A stretch of DNA of 64,000 nucleotides from Ruania rhizosphaerae (GTDB taxonomy: Bacteria; Actinomycetota; Actinomycetes; Actinomycetales; Beutenbergiaceae), in contig NZ_VSMB01000006.1 in the NCBI RefSeq assembly GCF_009805705.1, forward strand, positions 155,338 through 219,337, in the 5' to 3' direction. The notes under the pieces are model-generated. The model did not search any database. It was given only the letters and a program-made list of their open reading frames with translations, and was not told the DNA's origin. Made by a program: the position numbers and the translations under genes. Numbering within the stretch: the stretch's first letter is position 1; the number at the start of each line of letters is the position of its first letter. Shown piece after piece: positions 20,013 through 28,761 of this stretch.

Positions 20013-20018
20013 TAGGCT
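20013..20018 (+). promoter_or_regulatory. -10 box before the glyA riboswitch
   Basis: TAGGCT lies directly upstream of the ZTP aptamer, identical to the box before the purH aptamer. A short GTTCGCCGTCGGCGGCT stretch just upstream also occurs, almost identically, at the end of the GNAT gene (about 19871). Confidence 0.5.
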
Positions 20019-20023
20019 GATCC

Positions 20024-20102
20024 CATCGCGACTGGCGCAGGTGGATCACCACCGGGGAGCGATGCAGAAGACGAGCCTCACGGTCGCCCGCCTGGGCCGC
20101 GA
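20024..20102 (+). ncRNA. ZTP (pfl) riboswitch upstream of glyA-folD
   Basis: Conserved blocks in order: GCGACTGGCGCAGGTGGAT, CACCACCGGGGAGC and CGCCCGCCTGGGCCGC. They match the first riboswitch at 6048 block by block. It controls glyA, which makes 5,10-methylene-THF, and through coupling folD. A switching structure could involve the stretch before GGAGG at 20125, but I could not resolve it. Confidence 0.9.
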
Positions 20103-20134
20103 GGGACCCGCCGATGCATCCACCTGGAGGATTC

Positions 20135-21439
20135 ATGACCCAGTCCGCCGTGCACCCGTCCACCCCGGTGCGTGACCAGAGCCTCGCCGAACTCGACCCC
20201 GAGATCGCCGCCGTCCTCGAGGGGGAGCTGGGCCGCCAGCGCGACACCCTCGAGATGATCGCGAGCGAGAACTTCGTCCCCCGCGCCGTCCTGCAGGCCC
20301 AGGGTTCGGTACTCACGAACAAGTACGCCGAGGGCTATCCCGGCAAGCGGTACTACGGTGGCTGCGAGCAGGTTGACATCGCCGAGAACCTCGCCATCGA
20401 CCGAGCCAAGGCGCTCTTCGACGCCGAGTACGCGAACGTGCAGCCCCACTCGGGAGCGACGGCCAACGCCGCCGTGCTGCACGCCTTGGCCACCCCGGGC
20501 GACACCATCCTCGGGCTGTCCCTCGCCCACGGTGGGCACCTCACCCACGGGATGAAGATCAACTTCTCCGGCAAGCTCTACAACGTGGCCGCCTACGGCG
20601 TGGATCCCGAGACGCACCGGGTGGACATGGACGCCGTGCGCGAGGCTGCGCTCGAGCACAAGCCGAAGGTGATCATCGCCGGCTGGTCCGCCTACCCGCG
20701 CCAACTCGACTTCGCCGCCTTCCGCGAGATCGCCGACGAGGTCGGCGCCTACCTGTGGACCGACATGGCGCACTTCGCAGGCCTGGTGGCAGCGGGGCTG
20801 CACCCGAGCCCGGTGCCGCACTCCGACGTGGTTTCCACCACTGTGCACAAGACTCTTGGCGGCCCGCGTTCCGGCCTGATCCTGGCCCGGGACGCCGAGG
20901 CCTTCGGCAAGAAGCTGAACTCGGCTGTCTTCCCCGGCCAGCAGGGTGGCCCGCTGATGCACGTGATCGCCGCGAAGGCGGTCGCGCTCAAGGTCGCCGC
21001 GGGCGAGGAGTTCAAGGCGCGCCAGGAGCGCACGATCGAGGGTGCGCAGATCCTCGCCGAGCGGCTCACCGGATCCGACGTCGCCGGCGCCGGGGTGTCG
21101 GTGCTCACTGGCGGCACCGACGTCCACCTCACCCTGGTGGACCTGCGCGAGTCCGCTCTCGATGGGCAGCAGGCCGAAGACCTGCTCCACACTGCCGGCA
21201 TCACCGTGAACCGCAACGCCGTGCCGTTCGACCCGCGCCCGCCGCGGGTGACCTCGGGTCTGCGGATCGGTACCCCGGCGCTGGCCTCCCGCGGGTTCGG
21301 CGAGACCGAGTTCCGCGAGGTGGCCGACATCATCGCCACCGTGCTCGCAGCCGGCCAGGGCGCGGACATCGAGGCCGCGACGGCACGCGTGAAGGCGCTG
21401 ACCGACGGCTTCCCGCTGTACCCGGGACTGCAGCAGTGA
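20135..21439 (+). CDS. glyA: Serine hydroxymethyltransferase
   Basis: It converts serine and THF to glycine and 5,10-methylene-THF, using pyridoxal phosphate. MIASENF, the region [15 protein letters not shown], the [11 protein letters not shown] segment and the PLP lysine in [15 protein letters not shown] (about residue 237) are intact. Start ATG 20135 has TGGAGG four bases upstream. folD starts inside the stop codon, so the two are translationally coupled. Regulated by the ZTP riboswitch upstream. Confidence 0.97.
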   Translation: MTQSAVHPSTPVRDQSLAELDPEIAAVLEGELGRQRDTLEMIASENFVPRAVLQAQGSVLTNKYAEGYPGKRYYGGCEQVDIAENLAIDRAKALFDAEYANVQPHSGATANAAVLHALATPGDTILGLSLAHGGHLTHGMKINFSGKLYNVAAYGVDPETHRVDMDAVREAALEHKPKVIIAGWSAYPRQLDFAAFREIADEVGAYLWTDMAHFAGLVAAGLHPSPVPHSDVVSTTVHKTLGGPRSGLILARDAEAFGKKLNSAVFPGQQGGPLMHVIAAKAVALKVAAGEEFKARQERTIEGAQILAERLTGSDVAGAGVSVLTGGTDVHLTLVDLRESALDGQQAEDLLHTAGITVNRNAVPFDPRPPRVTSGLRIGTPALASRGFGETEFREVADIIATVLAAGQGADIEAATARVKALTDGFPLYPGLQQ

Positions 21440-22329
21440 GCGCGGGCGTGACCGGGCAGAGCGGTGCCCGGATGCTGCCAGGCAAGCCGGTGGCCGAGGC
21501 GGTGCTTGCTGACCTCGCGCCACGGATCGAGGCGCTCGTCGCCGCTGGGCACAGGCCAGGGCTGGGCACGATCCTGGTGGGCGACGACTCCGCCTCAGCC
21601 GGGTATATCCGGATGAAGCAGGACAAGGCCGCCGAGCTCGGCTTCACCTCCCCGCACATCCACCTGCCGCAGGATGCGACGCAGGCGGACGTGTTGGCGG
21701 CGATCGCGGAGATGAACGAGGCAGACGACGTGGACGCGGTGCTCATGCAGCACCCGACCCCGCCGCAGATCGACTTCGATGCTGCGCTGCTCGCCCTCGA
21801 CCCGGACAAGGACGTGGACGGTCTGCACCCGGTGAACATGGGGCGACTCGCGCTGGGCATGCCCGGTCCGGTTCCGTGTACGCCGGCTGGGATCGAGACG
21901 CTGCTGGCGCACTACGAGATCCCGATCGCTGGTCGTGAGGTGTGCATCCTGGGCCGGGGAACCACGCTGGGGCGTCCGCTCGCTCTGCTGCTCTCCCAGA
22001 AGCGCCCGACGGCGAACGCGGCCGTGACCGTGGTGCACACGGGTGTTCCGAACTGGGCCGACTACACCCGACGTGCGGAGGTGGTCATCGCCGCGGCCGG
22101 CGTGCCGGGCATCCTGCAGCCGGAGCACCTGACGGCGGGGGTCACCGTGGTCGGGGGAGGCGTGCGTTACGAGGGGCGCAAGTTGCTCCCGGATGTGGAT
22201 GAGGCGTGCGAGGCCGTAGCCGGCGCGATCACACCGCGTGTGGGTGGTGTGGGACCGACGACGATCGCGATGCTGTTCAAGAACGCCGTCGAGGCTGCCG
22301 AACGCCGGGCGGGGACCGGCGGTCGGTAA
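21436..22329 (+). CDS. folD: Methylene-THF dehydrogenase / methenyl-THF cyclohydrolase
   Basis: It oxidises methylene-THF to 10-formyl-THF, the donor for purN and purH. Visible are the catalytic region [17 protein letters not shown] (Tyr and Lys), MQHPTPP, the family mark [22 protein letters not shown], and [14 protein letters not shown] as NADP-binding loop (other families have GRSxxVGxP). [15 protein letters not shown] is near the C-terminus. The GTG start overlaps the glyA stop (GTGA). At 297 residues it is normal. Confidence 0.96.
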   Translation: MSAGVTGQSGARMLPGKPVAEAVLADLAPRIEALVAAGHRPGLGTILVGDDSASAGYIRMKQDKAAELGFTSPHIHLPQDATQADVLAAIAEMNEADDVDAVLMQHPTPPQIDFDAALLALDPDKDVDGLHPVNMGRLALGMPGPVPCTPAGIETLLAHYEIPIAGREVCILGRGTTLGRPLALLLSQKRPTANAAVTVVHTGVPNWADYTRRAEVVIAAAGVPGILQPEHLTAGVTVVGGGVRYEGRKLLPDVDEACEAVAGAITPRVGGVGPTTIAMLFKNAVEAAERRAGTGGR

Positions 22330-22359
22330 GTACATCGCCGGGCGGGGACCGGCGCTTAG

Positions 22360-22406
22360 CAGAAATCGCTCGTCGATCTGGTCGCCAGATCGACGAGCGA
22401 TTTCTG
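22360..22406. repeat. 22-bp perfect inverted repeat, family A copy 2 (3' of folD)
   Basis: Arms 22360-22381 and 22385-22406 are perfectly complementary around the loop TCG. The core is CTCGTCGATCTGG / CCAGATCGACGAG. It lies between the converging folD and marR genes and could end both, but shared sequence with copies at 3097, 25313 and 40602 marks it as a dispersed element. Confidence 0.85.
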
Positions 22407-22419
22407 TCTCCGGTGCTGC

Positions 22420-22884
22420 TCAGCCGAGGAAGCGGATGAGGAGTCTGCGCAGGTCGGCGAGCTCGGCGTGGTCAAGATCGTGCGTGACGAGCCCGGCGAT
22501 GGCGTCAGGAACGTTGAGTGCAGTGAGTGCGCCGTAGCCCTCGCCGGTGATCTCCACGATGTGCCGGCGGCGGTCATCGGGGTGGGGGGAGCGGCGCACA
22601 TATCCGGAACGCTCGAGCCCGGCGACGATGCGGCTGGTGGTTTGCTCCGTCACGTCGAGGTGCTCGGCGATCTCCCGCTGGGAGCGCGCCCCGCCGGCGA
22701 GGATGGCCAGCACCGGCACCGAGGCGTGGCTGAGTGACCACTGGGCGAGGTAGGCGTCCCAGGCTCGTTCGACTCGTCTCGCTGCGGCAGACAACAACCG
22801 CCCGGTGGGCCACGCCTCCGGGGGGTCGGCAACGCCGGGCCCTGGTGTGGGCTCGTCGTGGTCAGGCGGGGACGGGTGGGGCAC
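22420..22884 (-). CDS. MarR family transcriptional regulator
   Basis: The 154-residue protein has a winged helix with recognition part REIAEHLDVTEQTTSRIVAGLERSGYVRR and wing SPHPDDRRRHIVEIT, the standard MarR pattern. A Pro/Asp-rich N-terminal extension of about 25 residues precedes it. It is divergent from the MMPL transporter gene, whose expression it probably controls. Confidence 0.88.
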   Translation of the reverse strand: MPHPSPPDHDEPTPGPGVADPPEAWPTGRLLSAAARRVERAWDAYLAQWSLSHASVPVLAILAGGARSQREIAEHLDVTEQTTSRIVAGLERSGYVRRSPHPDDRRRHIVEITGEGYGALTALNVPDAIAGLVTHDLDHAELADLRRLLIRFLG

Positions 22885-22902
22885 GGTTCCATCCTGGCAC
22901 GC

Positions 22903-22939
22903 AGGGTTGGCCGGGTTGGCCGGGTTGGCTGCGTTAGCC
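22903..22939. repeat. Tandem GGTTGGCCG repeats in the marR-MMPL gap
   Basis: Three near-identical units (GGTTGGCCG, GGTTGGCCG, GGTTGGCTG) end in GTTAGCCGG. They lie in the only region from which MarR could control both genes, so they are candidates for its binding site. Confidence 0.45.
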
Positions 22940-23031
22940 GGGAATCGACTGGCTATCCGCCAGCTCGTGCCGTCGGGGGCGACAAGGCGGTATCCCCGTC
23001 ACGTTCTCCCGCTTGCGTCGAAGGCGGCACC

Positions 23032-25308
23032 GTGAGCACAATACTCAGCATGCTGACCAATTCGCGTCGCGGCACCCTGCTTCGCTCTCTTCTCGTCGCG
23101 TGCGCCCTCGTGGCCTGGCTGGCGGTCGGTGCCTTCGGTGGGATGGCTCAGGGGCAGCTATCCACCGTGCAGGAGAACGATCCCTCGGTATTCCTGCCCG
23201 AGAGCGCCGAGTCCACCCGCGCTTCGGAGATCATCGACGAGTTCTCCGTTGACGAGACCTTCCCAGCGCTGGTGGTCATCGAACGCTCCGACGGAGGCGC
23301 CCTCGACCAGGACGATCTCGCGGCTGTCGGTGACATGGCCCAGTCGATCCCGGGGCTCGATCTGCCCGATGGCGGCTCGATTGAGGACTACCTGAGCGCC
23401 GAGCAGGTCCCCGCGATCCCGAGCGAGGACGGTGAGGCGGCGCTGCTGCCGGTCTCGCTGGACGCCGCCACGGCCAGTGACCTCATCGAGGAGGAAGACC
23501 GGGTCTCGGTCGCCGTCGTGGATCGGCTGCGCGCGGAGGTGAGCCAGACACTGCCCGACGCCGGGCTCGAGGGGTGGGTGACCGGGCCCGCTGCCGGTGC
23601 GGCCGACCTGGTCTCCGCCTTCGCCGGCATCGACGGAATCCTGCTCGGCGTAGCACTCGCAGTGGTGTTGGTGATCCTCGCGTTCGTCTACCGCTCGCCG
23701 CTGCTGCCGTTCGCGGTGATCCTGACGTCGGTGTTCTCGCTGTGCTTGGCGGCGCTGGTGATCGTGCCGCTCGCCGGGGCGGATGTACTGCTTCTGAACG
23801 GGCAGAGTCAAGGCATTCTCTCGATCCTGGTGATCGGTGCGGCCACCGACTACTCGCTGCTGCTGGTGGCGCGCTATCGCGAGGAACTCACCCGCCACGA
23901 ACATCCCGCCGCAGCGATGCGGGCGGCCTGGCGGGCGACGCTGGAGCCGATCGCTGCCAGCGCCGGCACCGTGATCGTGGGGCTGCTATGCCTGCTGCTC
24001 TCGGACCTCGGCTCCAATGCGAGCCTCGGCCCGGTGGCCGCTATCGGCATCGTCGCTGCCGTGTTCGGGGCGCTCACACTGCTGCCGGCGTTGCTGCTCA
24101 TCCCTGGTTCCAGGGCCAGGGTGATGTTCTGGCCCAAGCGGCCCGTTCTCGACGGCGCAGGTCGCCACCGCGAGCAAGGTTCCCTCGGTCTGTGGGCGCG
24201 GGTGGCAGACGTGGTCAGCCGCCGGGCCCGGCGGGTGTGGGTCCTCACGGCGATGGCGCTGCTCGCCCTGGCCGCGTTCGTCCCCACCTTCGACGCCGCA
24301 GGCACCAGCGATAACGACGTCTTCCTCAACGAGACCGAGTCGGTCACCGGGGAAGAAGTGCTGGCCGACCACTTCGCTGTCGGGACTGTGCAGCCGGTCG
24401 AGATCGTCGCGGACGAGTCGGCTACTGCCGACGTGGTCGCAGCCGCTGAGCAGGTGCCCGGAGTTGTGAGCGCATCGGTGCTCACGGACTCCGACCAAGG
24501 GAACTCGGACCAAGGCGGATCACCACCGGGTGGGCCGGACGAGGCAGGATCGGGTGAGGACGGCTCTGGTGAGGGAGCGCCCGCAGAGGGTGAGGCGCTC
24601 GTGGTCGAGGGCCGGGTGCTCGTGGAGGTCATCACCTCCGACTCCGCCGAGAGTCAGGAGGTGCTGACCACGGTGACCGCACTGCGGGAGGCGATGGCCG
24701 CCGTCGAAGGGGAAACGTTCGTAGGCGGGGCGGCAGCGGAACGCCTGGATACCCAGGAGACCGCGGAGCGGGATCTGCGCACGATCGTGCCGGTCGTGCT
24801 CGTGGTGATCGCGCTGATGCTGATGCTGCTGTTGCGTTCGCTCGTGGCGCCACTGGTGCTGCTGGCCGCCAACGTACTCTCCTTCGCTGCCACGATGGGA
24901 CTGGCGGCGATCGTCTTCAACCATGTGCTCGACTTCCCGGGGGCCGATGCCACCGTGCCGCTGTACGGGTTCGTGTTCCTCGTCGCGCTGGGCATCGACT
25001 ACTCGATCTTCCTGATGACGCGGGTGCGTGAGGAGTCCTTGCAGCTGGGTACCAGGCAGGGGGTGCGACGGGGCTTGGCAGTGACCGGGGGAGTGATCAC
25101 CTCCGCCGGACTGGTGCTCGCGGCCACCTTCTCGGCGCTGTGGGTGATCCCGCTGCTGTTCCTCGCGCAACTGGCGTTCATCGTGGCGGTGGGTGTGCTG
25201 ATCGACACCTTCGTGGTGCGCAGCCTGCTGGTGCCCGGTGTTGTTCACGACCTGGGGCGTCGCTCGTGGTGGCCGTGGGCGAAGCGGGTGCCCTCCGACC
25301 CTCAGTGA
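23032..25308 (+). CDS. MMPL family RND-type transporter
   Basis: The 758-residue protein has the duplicated MMPL layout. Each half has one helix, an extracytoplasmic domain, then five to six helices. ATDYSLLLVARYREEL (first half) and GIDYSIFLMTRVREES (second half) are the paired motifs with the proton-relay Asp-Tyr. A Gly/Ser/Asp/Glu-rich insert lies in the second outer domain (about residues 485-525). GTG 23032 with AAGGCGG upstream is chosen because the frame further upstream crosses the tandem repeats. It exports lipids or hydrophobic compounds; the divergent MarR suggests drug or phenolic inducers. Confidence 0.9.
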   Translation: MSTILSMLTNSRRGTLLRSLLVACALVAWLAVGAFGGMAQGQLSTVQENDPSVFLPESAESTRASEIIDEFSVDETFPALVVIERSDGGALDQDDLAAVGDMAQSIPGLDLPDGGSIEDYLSAEQVPAIPSEDGEAALLPVSLDAATASDLIEEEDRVSVAVVDRLRAEVSQTLPDAGLEGWVTGPAAGAADLVSAFAGIDGILLGVALAVVLVILAFVYRSPLLPFAVILTSVFSLCLAALVIVPLAGADVLLLNGQSQGILSILVIGAATDYSLLLVARYREELTRHEHPAAAMRAAWRATLEPIAASAGTVIVGLLCLLLSDLGSNASLGPVAAIGIVAAVFGALTLLPALLLIPGSRARVMFWPKRPVLDGAGRHREQGSLGLWARVADVVSRRARRVWVLTAMALLALAAFVPTFDAAGTSDNDVFLNETESVTGEEVLADHFAVGTVQPVEIVADESATADVVAAAEQVPGVVSASVLTDSDQGNSDQGGSPPGGPDEAGSGEDGSGEGAPAEGEALVVEGRVLVEVITSDSAESQEVLTTVTALREAMAAVEGETFVGGAAAERLDTQETAERDLRTIVPVVLVVIALMLMLLLRSLVAPLVLLAANVLSFAATMGLAAIVFNHVLDFPGADATVPLYGFVFLVALGIDYSIFLMTRVREESLQLGTRQGVRRGLAVTGGVITSAGLVLAATFSALWVIPLLFLAQLAFIVAVGVLIDTFVVRSLLVPGVVHDLGRRSWWPWAKRVPSDPQ

Positions 25309-25312
25309 CATC

Positions 25313-25343
25313 GCACGTCGATACGGTCGCCATATCGACGTGC
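25313..25343. repeat. Family A palindrome copy 3 (3' of MMPL gene)
   Basis: GCACGTCGATA / TATCGACGTGC surround the loop CGGTCGCCA. The right flank GACGTGCAATTCTG matches the right arm of the copy at 3097, while the left flank has diverged, so the element is decaying. It starts five bases after the MMPL stop. Confidence 0.7.
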
Positions 25344-25413
25344 AATTCTGTGGGTTGGTGGGCTGGGGCGAGGTGTTGGTGGGTGTGTCGGTGGGTCGTG
25401 ATGGGATGGATCC

Positions 25414-26238
25414 ATGCCGACAACCTCGCTGAGTATCGCCACGTTCAACGTCAACGGGATCCGCGCCGCCTTCCGGCGTGGGATGGACGCATGGTTGGCC
25501 AAGCACTCGCCTGATGTGCTCCTCCTGCAAGAGGTGCGCGCCACCGACGAGATCGTTGAGGGCTACCTCGGAGAGGGCTGGCACCTCGCCCACGAAGAGG
25601 CCAGTGACAAGGGCCGGGCCGGGGTGGCGATTGCCTCCCGGCTCCCGCTCGACGGCGTCCGGTTCGGTGTGGGCGATCCAGCCGCCCGGGCCGATGGTGA
25701 AGTGGGCCGTTGGGTCGAGGCCGACGTGCAGGAGGGGGGCCGGCCGGTCACCGTGATCTCGACCTACATCCACTCCGGGACCGTGGGGACGCCGTCGATG
25801 GATGAGAAGTACGCCTTCCTGGACAAGGTGACCGCGCGGATGGGGGAGCTGGCTGAGCAGGGCAGGGCCGCCGTCGTCGCGGGGGACGTGAACATTGGCC
25901 ACACCGAGCGTGACATCAAGAACTGGAAAGGAAACCGGAAGAACGCAGGGTTCCTGCCCGAGGAGCGTGCCTACCTCGATCGATGGACCGCGGAACTCGG
26001 CTGGGTGGACCTCGGGCGGCGTTTCGCCGGGGATGTCGACGGGCCATACACGTGGTGGTCGTGGCGGGGCAAGGCATTCGACAACGACTCCGGCTGGCGT
26101 ATCGACTACCAGTTCGCCAGCCCCGCGCTTGCGCCGTTCGCGGCTGAGGCGGTGGTGGACCGCGCGCCGGCCTACGACCAGCGGATCTCCGATCATGCGC
26201 CACTGCGGGTCAGGTACGAACTCGAGGGGGCAGCGTGA
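25414..26238 (+). CDS. xthA: Exodeoxyribonuclease III (AP endonuclease)
   Basis: It cleaves DNA at abasic sites in base excision repair. Motifs in order: FNVNGIRAAFRRG, LLQEVRA (metal-binding Glu), STYIHSG, GDVNIGHTERDIKN (Asp/Asn), NRKNAGFLPEER, YTWWSWRG, WRIDYQF and SDHAPL (catalytic His). The 274 residues match the family. It is probably monocistronic. Confidence 0.96.
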   Translation: MPTTSLSIATFNVNGIRAAFRRGMDAWLAKHSPDVLLLQEVRATDEIVEGYLGEGWHLAHEEASDKGRAGVAIASRLPLDGVRFGVGDPAARADGEVGRWVEADVQEGGRPVTVISTYIHSGTVGTPSMDEKYAFLDKVTARMGELAEQGRAAVVAGDVNIGHTERDIKNWKGNRKNAGFLPEERAYLDRWTAELGWVDLGRRFAGDVDGPYTWWSWRGKAFDNDSGWRIDYQFASPALAPFAAEAVVDRAPAYDQRISDHAPLRVRYELEGAA

Positions 26239-26271
26239 GCGAGTGAGCGTGCTCCGTGTGCGGGGGATGCG

Positions 26272-26277
26272 TAGACT
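26272..26277 (+). promoter_or_regulatory. -10 box of a leaderless Nudix promoter
   Basis: TAGACT ends eight bases before GTG 26286, with no ribosome binding site between. Confidence 0.45.
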
Positions 26278-26285
26278 TCCGGCTC

Positions 26286-26726
26286 GTGCAGTTCGATACC
26301 CGGTTCGCCGCCTATGGCGTGATCATCGAGTCCCGCCGCGGCAGCGAACACATCCTGCTTGCGCTCTGGAACGAGTCCGACCGACCTCGCTGGAGCATGC
26401 CCGGGGGTGGAGCGGAACTCACTGAGACCGCCGAGCAGACAATCGTCCGGGAGGTGTGGGAGGAGACTGGCTATACGGTCGAACCAGGCCGGTTGCTCGG
26501 CATCGATACGCACCATGTGCCTGCTGAGCGGCGCCTGCACGGTGTCGGCCCGATGAAGGCAGTGCGGGCGATCTACGGGGCCACGATCATCGGTGGCGAA
26601 CTACGGCACGAGATTGATGGCAGCACCGACGAGGCGCGTTGGATCCCGCTCTCGGACGTGCACACCCTGGACCGGGTGGAACTCGTGGACGTGGCGATCG
26701 ACCTGTGGCGATCCGAGACGCACTAG
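26286..26726 (+). CDS. Nudix hydrolase
   Basis: The 146-residue protein has a complete Nudix box in which Gly-x5-Glu-x7-Arg-Glu-x2-Glu-Glu-x-Gly can be read from GGAELTE through REVWEETGY (residues ~45-67). Such enzymes hydrolyse nucleoside diphosphates linked to another group. QFDTRFAAYGVII at the start resembles ADP-ribose or 8-oxo-dGTP type Nudix proteins. GTG 26286 is preferred because TAGACT precedes it. A decayed second copy of part of the gene lies at 27166. Confidence 0.9.
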   Translation: MQFDTRFAAYGVIIESRRGSEHILLALWNESDRPRWSMPGGGAELTETAEQTIVREVWEETGYTVEPGRLLGIDTHHVPAERRLHGVGPMKAVRAIYGATIIGGELRHEIDGSTDEARWIPLSDVHTLDRVELVDVAIDLWRSETH

Positions 26727-26786
26727 ACATGTCGCGGTCGGAGCCTCTCGTCTACCGTGGAGGGTGAGCGGAAGGGGCGGACCACC

Positions 26787-27116
26787 ATGTCGGATCAGCT
26801 ACCCCGCGCACCCGGCGCGGCAAGGGCACGTGCGGATGAGGTGAGTCGGCGTCGGCTCATCGTCCACGCGATCAGGCTCGTGGTACCCGCCATCGGACTC
26901 GGTTGGGCACTTGGTCTGATGTTCCTTGCTCCCGACTCCTCAGTGCTTGTCGGGCTCGGGTTGGTGGGGATCATGGCTGCTGCCATCTGCGACGCTCTCC
27001 GGCGTCTGCTCCGCGACATGACGGGATATCCCTGGCGAGAACTGAACGTCACAATGTGCGCATGGCTCGCGGTAGCGGGGATCACCGCCGTGGCTGGCTC
27101 GGTCACGCAGTTCTGA
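26787..27116 (+). CDS. Small two/three-helix membrane protein
   Basis: The 109-residue protein has a basic polar N-terminus (about 35 residues) and hydrophobic segments near residues 35-55, 57-75 and 90-108. GAAGGGG sits nine bases before ATG 26787. I recognise no family. Confidence 0.65.
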   Translation: MSDQLPRAPGAARARADEVSRRRLIVHAIRLVVPAIGLGWALGLMFLAPDSSVLVGLGLVGIMAAAICDALRRLLRDMTGYPWRELNVTMCAWLAVAGITAVAGSVTQF

Positions 27117-27165
27117 CGACGGGGCTGTTGGGCTCGGATGGCACGAGGCTAGGCGCGGCTCAGGG

Positions 27166-27246
27166 CGCGTCCTGCTCGTGCTCTGGAACGAGTCAGACCG
27201 ACCGCTCTGGAACTAGTCCGACCGCGCTGGAGCATGCTCGGCGACG
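27166..27246 (+). pseudogene. Remnant of a Nudix gene with internal tandem duplication
   Basis: Translated, the stretch reads VLLVLWNESDRPLWN followed by a stop, matching ILLALWNESDRPRWSMPG of the intact gene at 26286. At DNA level GCTCTGGAAC[GT]AGTC[AC]GACCG occurs twice in a row, then CGCTGGAGCATGC as in the intact gene. No start, Nudix box or downstream part remains. The differences spread through the copy suggest a lost paralogue rather than a fresh duplication. Confidence 0.55.
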
Positions 27247-27423
27247 AAACCGACCCGCCGAGATCGCTTCCGCCCGGGCCGGAGTACCGCGCTGGTAGGT
27301 GACGACGATCGTCGGTTCCGCGGTGACAGAGCGACAGGCGATGGCGCCTCGGACACCGCTCGACGCGGTAGGCGGTCTTCCGGGTCGGTGGGTGTCAGCC
27401 GCTGTCGGTCCGGTGCGTCGGTG
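27247..27423. other. Non-coding stretch between Nudix remnant and galK
   Basis: Together with its flanks this 372-base gap (27117-27488) has no credible gene. Frames here show no family resemblance, and codon third positions are not consistently G/C. It may be decayed DNA. Confidence 0.5.
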
Positions 27424-27475
27424 ACGAGAACTGATGGCGCCTACCCGGCACGAGAACTGATGGTGCCTACCCGGG
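27424..27475. repeat. Two tandem 26-bp repeats
   Basis: The unit ACGAGAACTGATGG[CT]GCCTACC... occurs twice with period 26 (27424-27449 and 27450-27475), with two differences, just after the converging end of galK. Confidence 0.75.
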
Positions 27476-27488
27476 CTGGAGGCCCGGA

Positions 27489-28682
27489 TCAGTGCGCCGG
27501 GCCCGACGCGGTCGCCGTCAGGAACGCCGGCGCACCAAAACCGGCGTCCGCAAAAGCCTGCTTGACCGCCGCCGACACGGCCTCACCGGTACCTGCCTCG
27601 ATCAGCGCGATCGCAGATCCGCCGAACCCGCCGCCGGTCATCCGGGCGCCCAGTGCGCCAGCCGAGCGAGCGGCCGTCACAGCCACGTCGAGCTCCGCGC
27701 ACGAGACCTCGTAGTCCTCGGCGAGGGACGCGTGCGAGGCATCCATCAGGGGCCCCACCTCACGAACCCGTCCGGCGTCGAGCAGGGCGACGAACTGCTG
27801 CACGCGCTCGATCTCGGTGACAACGTGCCGCACCCGCTTACGCGACTCCTCGTCGGGCAGGGCGGCCAACGCCCCGTCCAGCCGGTCTGGCGAGATTTCC
27901 CGCAGTGTCGGCACCTCGAGCGTCTCCGCCGCTGCTTCACAGGTCGCGCGCCGTTGCGCATACTGACCGTCCACGAGGCTGTGCTCTGCTTTGGTGTCGA
28001 TCACCAGCAGTTCCAGCCCCGCCTCGGTGAGGTCGAACGGGATGTGCCGCACGGACCCGTCCCGGCAGTCCAGGAGCAGCGCGTGACCTTCTCGGGCGCG
28101 CAGCGAGGCCGCCTGGTCCATCCCGCCAGTGTTGGCACCGGCGATCTCGTTCTCGGCACGGATGGAGGCGTCTACCAGCTCGACGCGCCCGGAATCCGTG
28201 CCGGCGTCCGGGCCCGTCCAGCCCGGCACATCGGCGAACGCGACTGCGAACGCGCACTCCAGTGCCGCCGAAGAGCTCAGCCCCGATCCATACGGGACGC
28301 ATGAGGCCACCGCAGCGTCGAAACCGCCGACCCGGTGCCCGGCCTGCTCCAGCGCCCAGGCCACCCCGACCGGATACGCTCCCCAGCCCTGAACGGCGCC
28401 GGGCGCGACCGCGTCCAACTCGGCCGACCACACGCCAGGCTCCCGCTCGGAGACCAGCTGGGCTGCGCCGTCATCGGTGCGCCGTAGCGCCACGTACGTG
28501 CGGTGGGGCAGTGCGATCGGCAGGCACAGGCCACCGTTGTAGTCGGTGTGCTCACCGATGAGGTTCACCCGGCCTGGCGCCGACCACACGCCATCGGGCT
28601 CGCCGGTGAAGGTGCCGGCGAAGGTCTGGCGGGCTTGGGCCGCGCCCTCGTCCTCGGTCCAGGCGTGGACGGTGGTGCTCAC
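27489..28682 (-). CDS. galK: Galactokinase
   Basis: It phosphorylates galactose in the Leloir pathway. The GHMP-kinase marks are all present: GRVNLIGEHTDYNGG (sugar binding, about residue 37), PYGSGLSSSAALE (phosphate loop, about 130), NTGGMDQAAS with the catalytic Asp, and GARMTGGGFGGSAIAL near the C-terminus. The 397 residues are typical. It is the second gene of a galT-galK operon. The gap between them contains a repeat shared with the aldehyde dehydrogenase operon. Confidence 0.96.
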   Translation of the reverse strand: MSTTVHAWTEDEGAAQARQTFAGTFTGEPDGVWSAPGRVNLIGEHTDYNGGLCLPIALPHRTYVALRRTDDGAAQLVSEREPGVWSAELDAVAPGAVQGWGAYPVGVAWALEQAGHRVGGFDAAVASCVPYGSGLSSSAALECAFAVAFADVPGWTGPDAGTDSGRVELVDASIRAENEIAGANTGGMDQAASLRAREGHALLLDCRDGSVRHIPFDLTEAGLELLVIDTKAEHSLVDGQYAQRRATCEAAAETLEVPTLREISPDRLDGALAALPDEESRKRVRHVVTEIERVQQFVALLDAGRVREVGPLMDASHASLAEDYEVSCAELDVAVTAARSAGALGARMTGGGFGGSAIALIEAGTGEAVSAAVKQAFADAGFGAPAFLTATASGPAH

Positions 28683-28696
28683 GCTGTGCCCTCCTC

Positions 28697-28760
28697 GCGT
28701 GCCGCTGCCTCGCTGCGGCAGGTCTCGTTCCTTGCCCTACCTCCGCGGGGGCTCCGCGCG
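28697..28760. repeat. Operon-gap repeat, copy 1 (galT-galK)
   Basis: About 60 bases align with 49919-49982, another gap between co-directional minus-strand genes. The best shared block on the plus strand is TGCCTCGCT.CGG.AGG.CTCGTTCCT. It is not coding in either place. Confidence 0.55.
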
Positions 28761-28761
28761 T

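Noticed and set aside
27388..27714. 108-codon plus-strand frame overlapping the galK end
   Set aside because: It is antisense to galK, has no recognisable motif, and crosses the tandem repeats.
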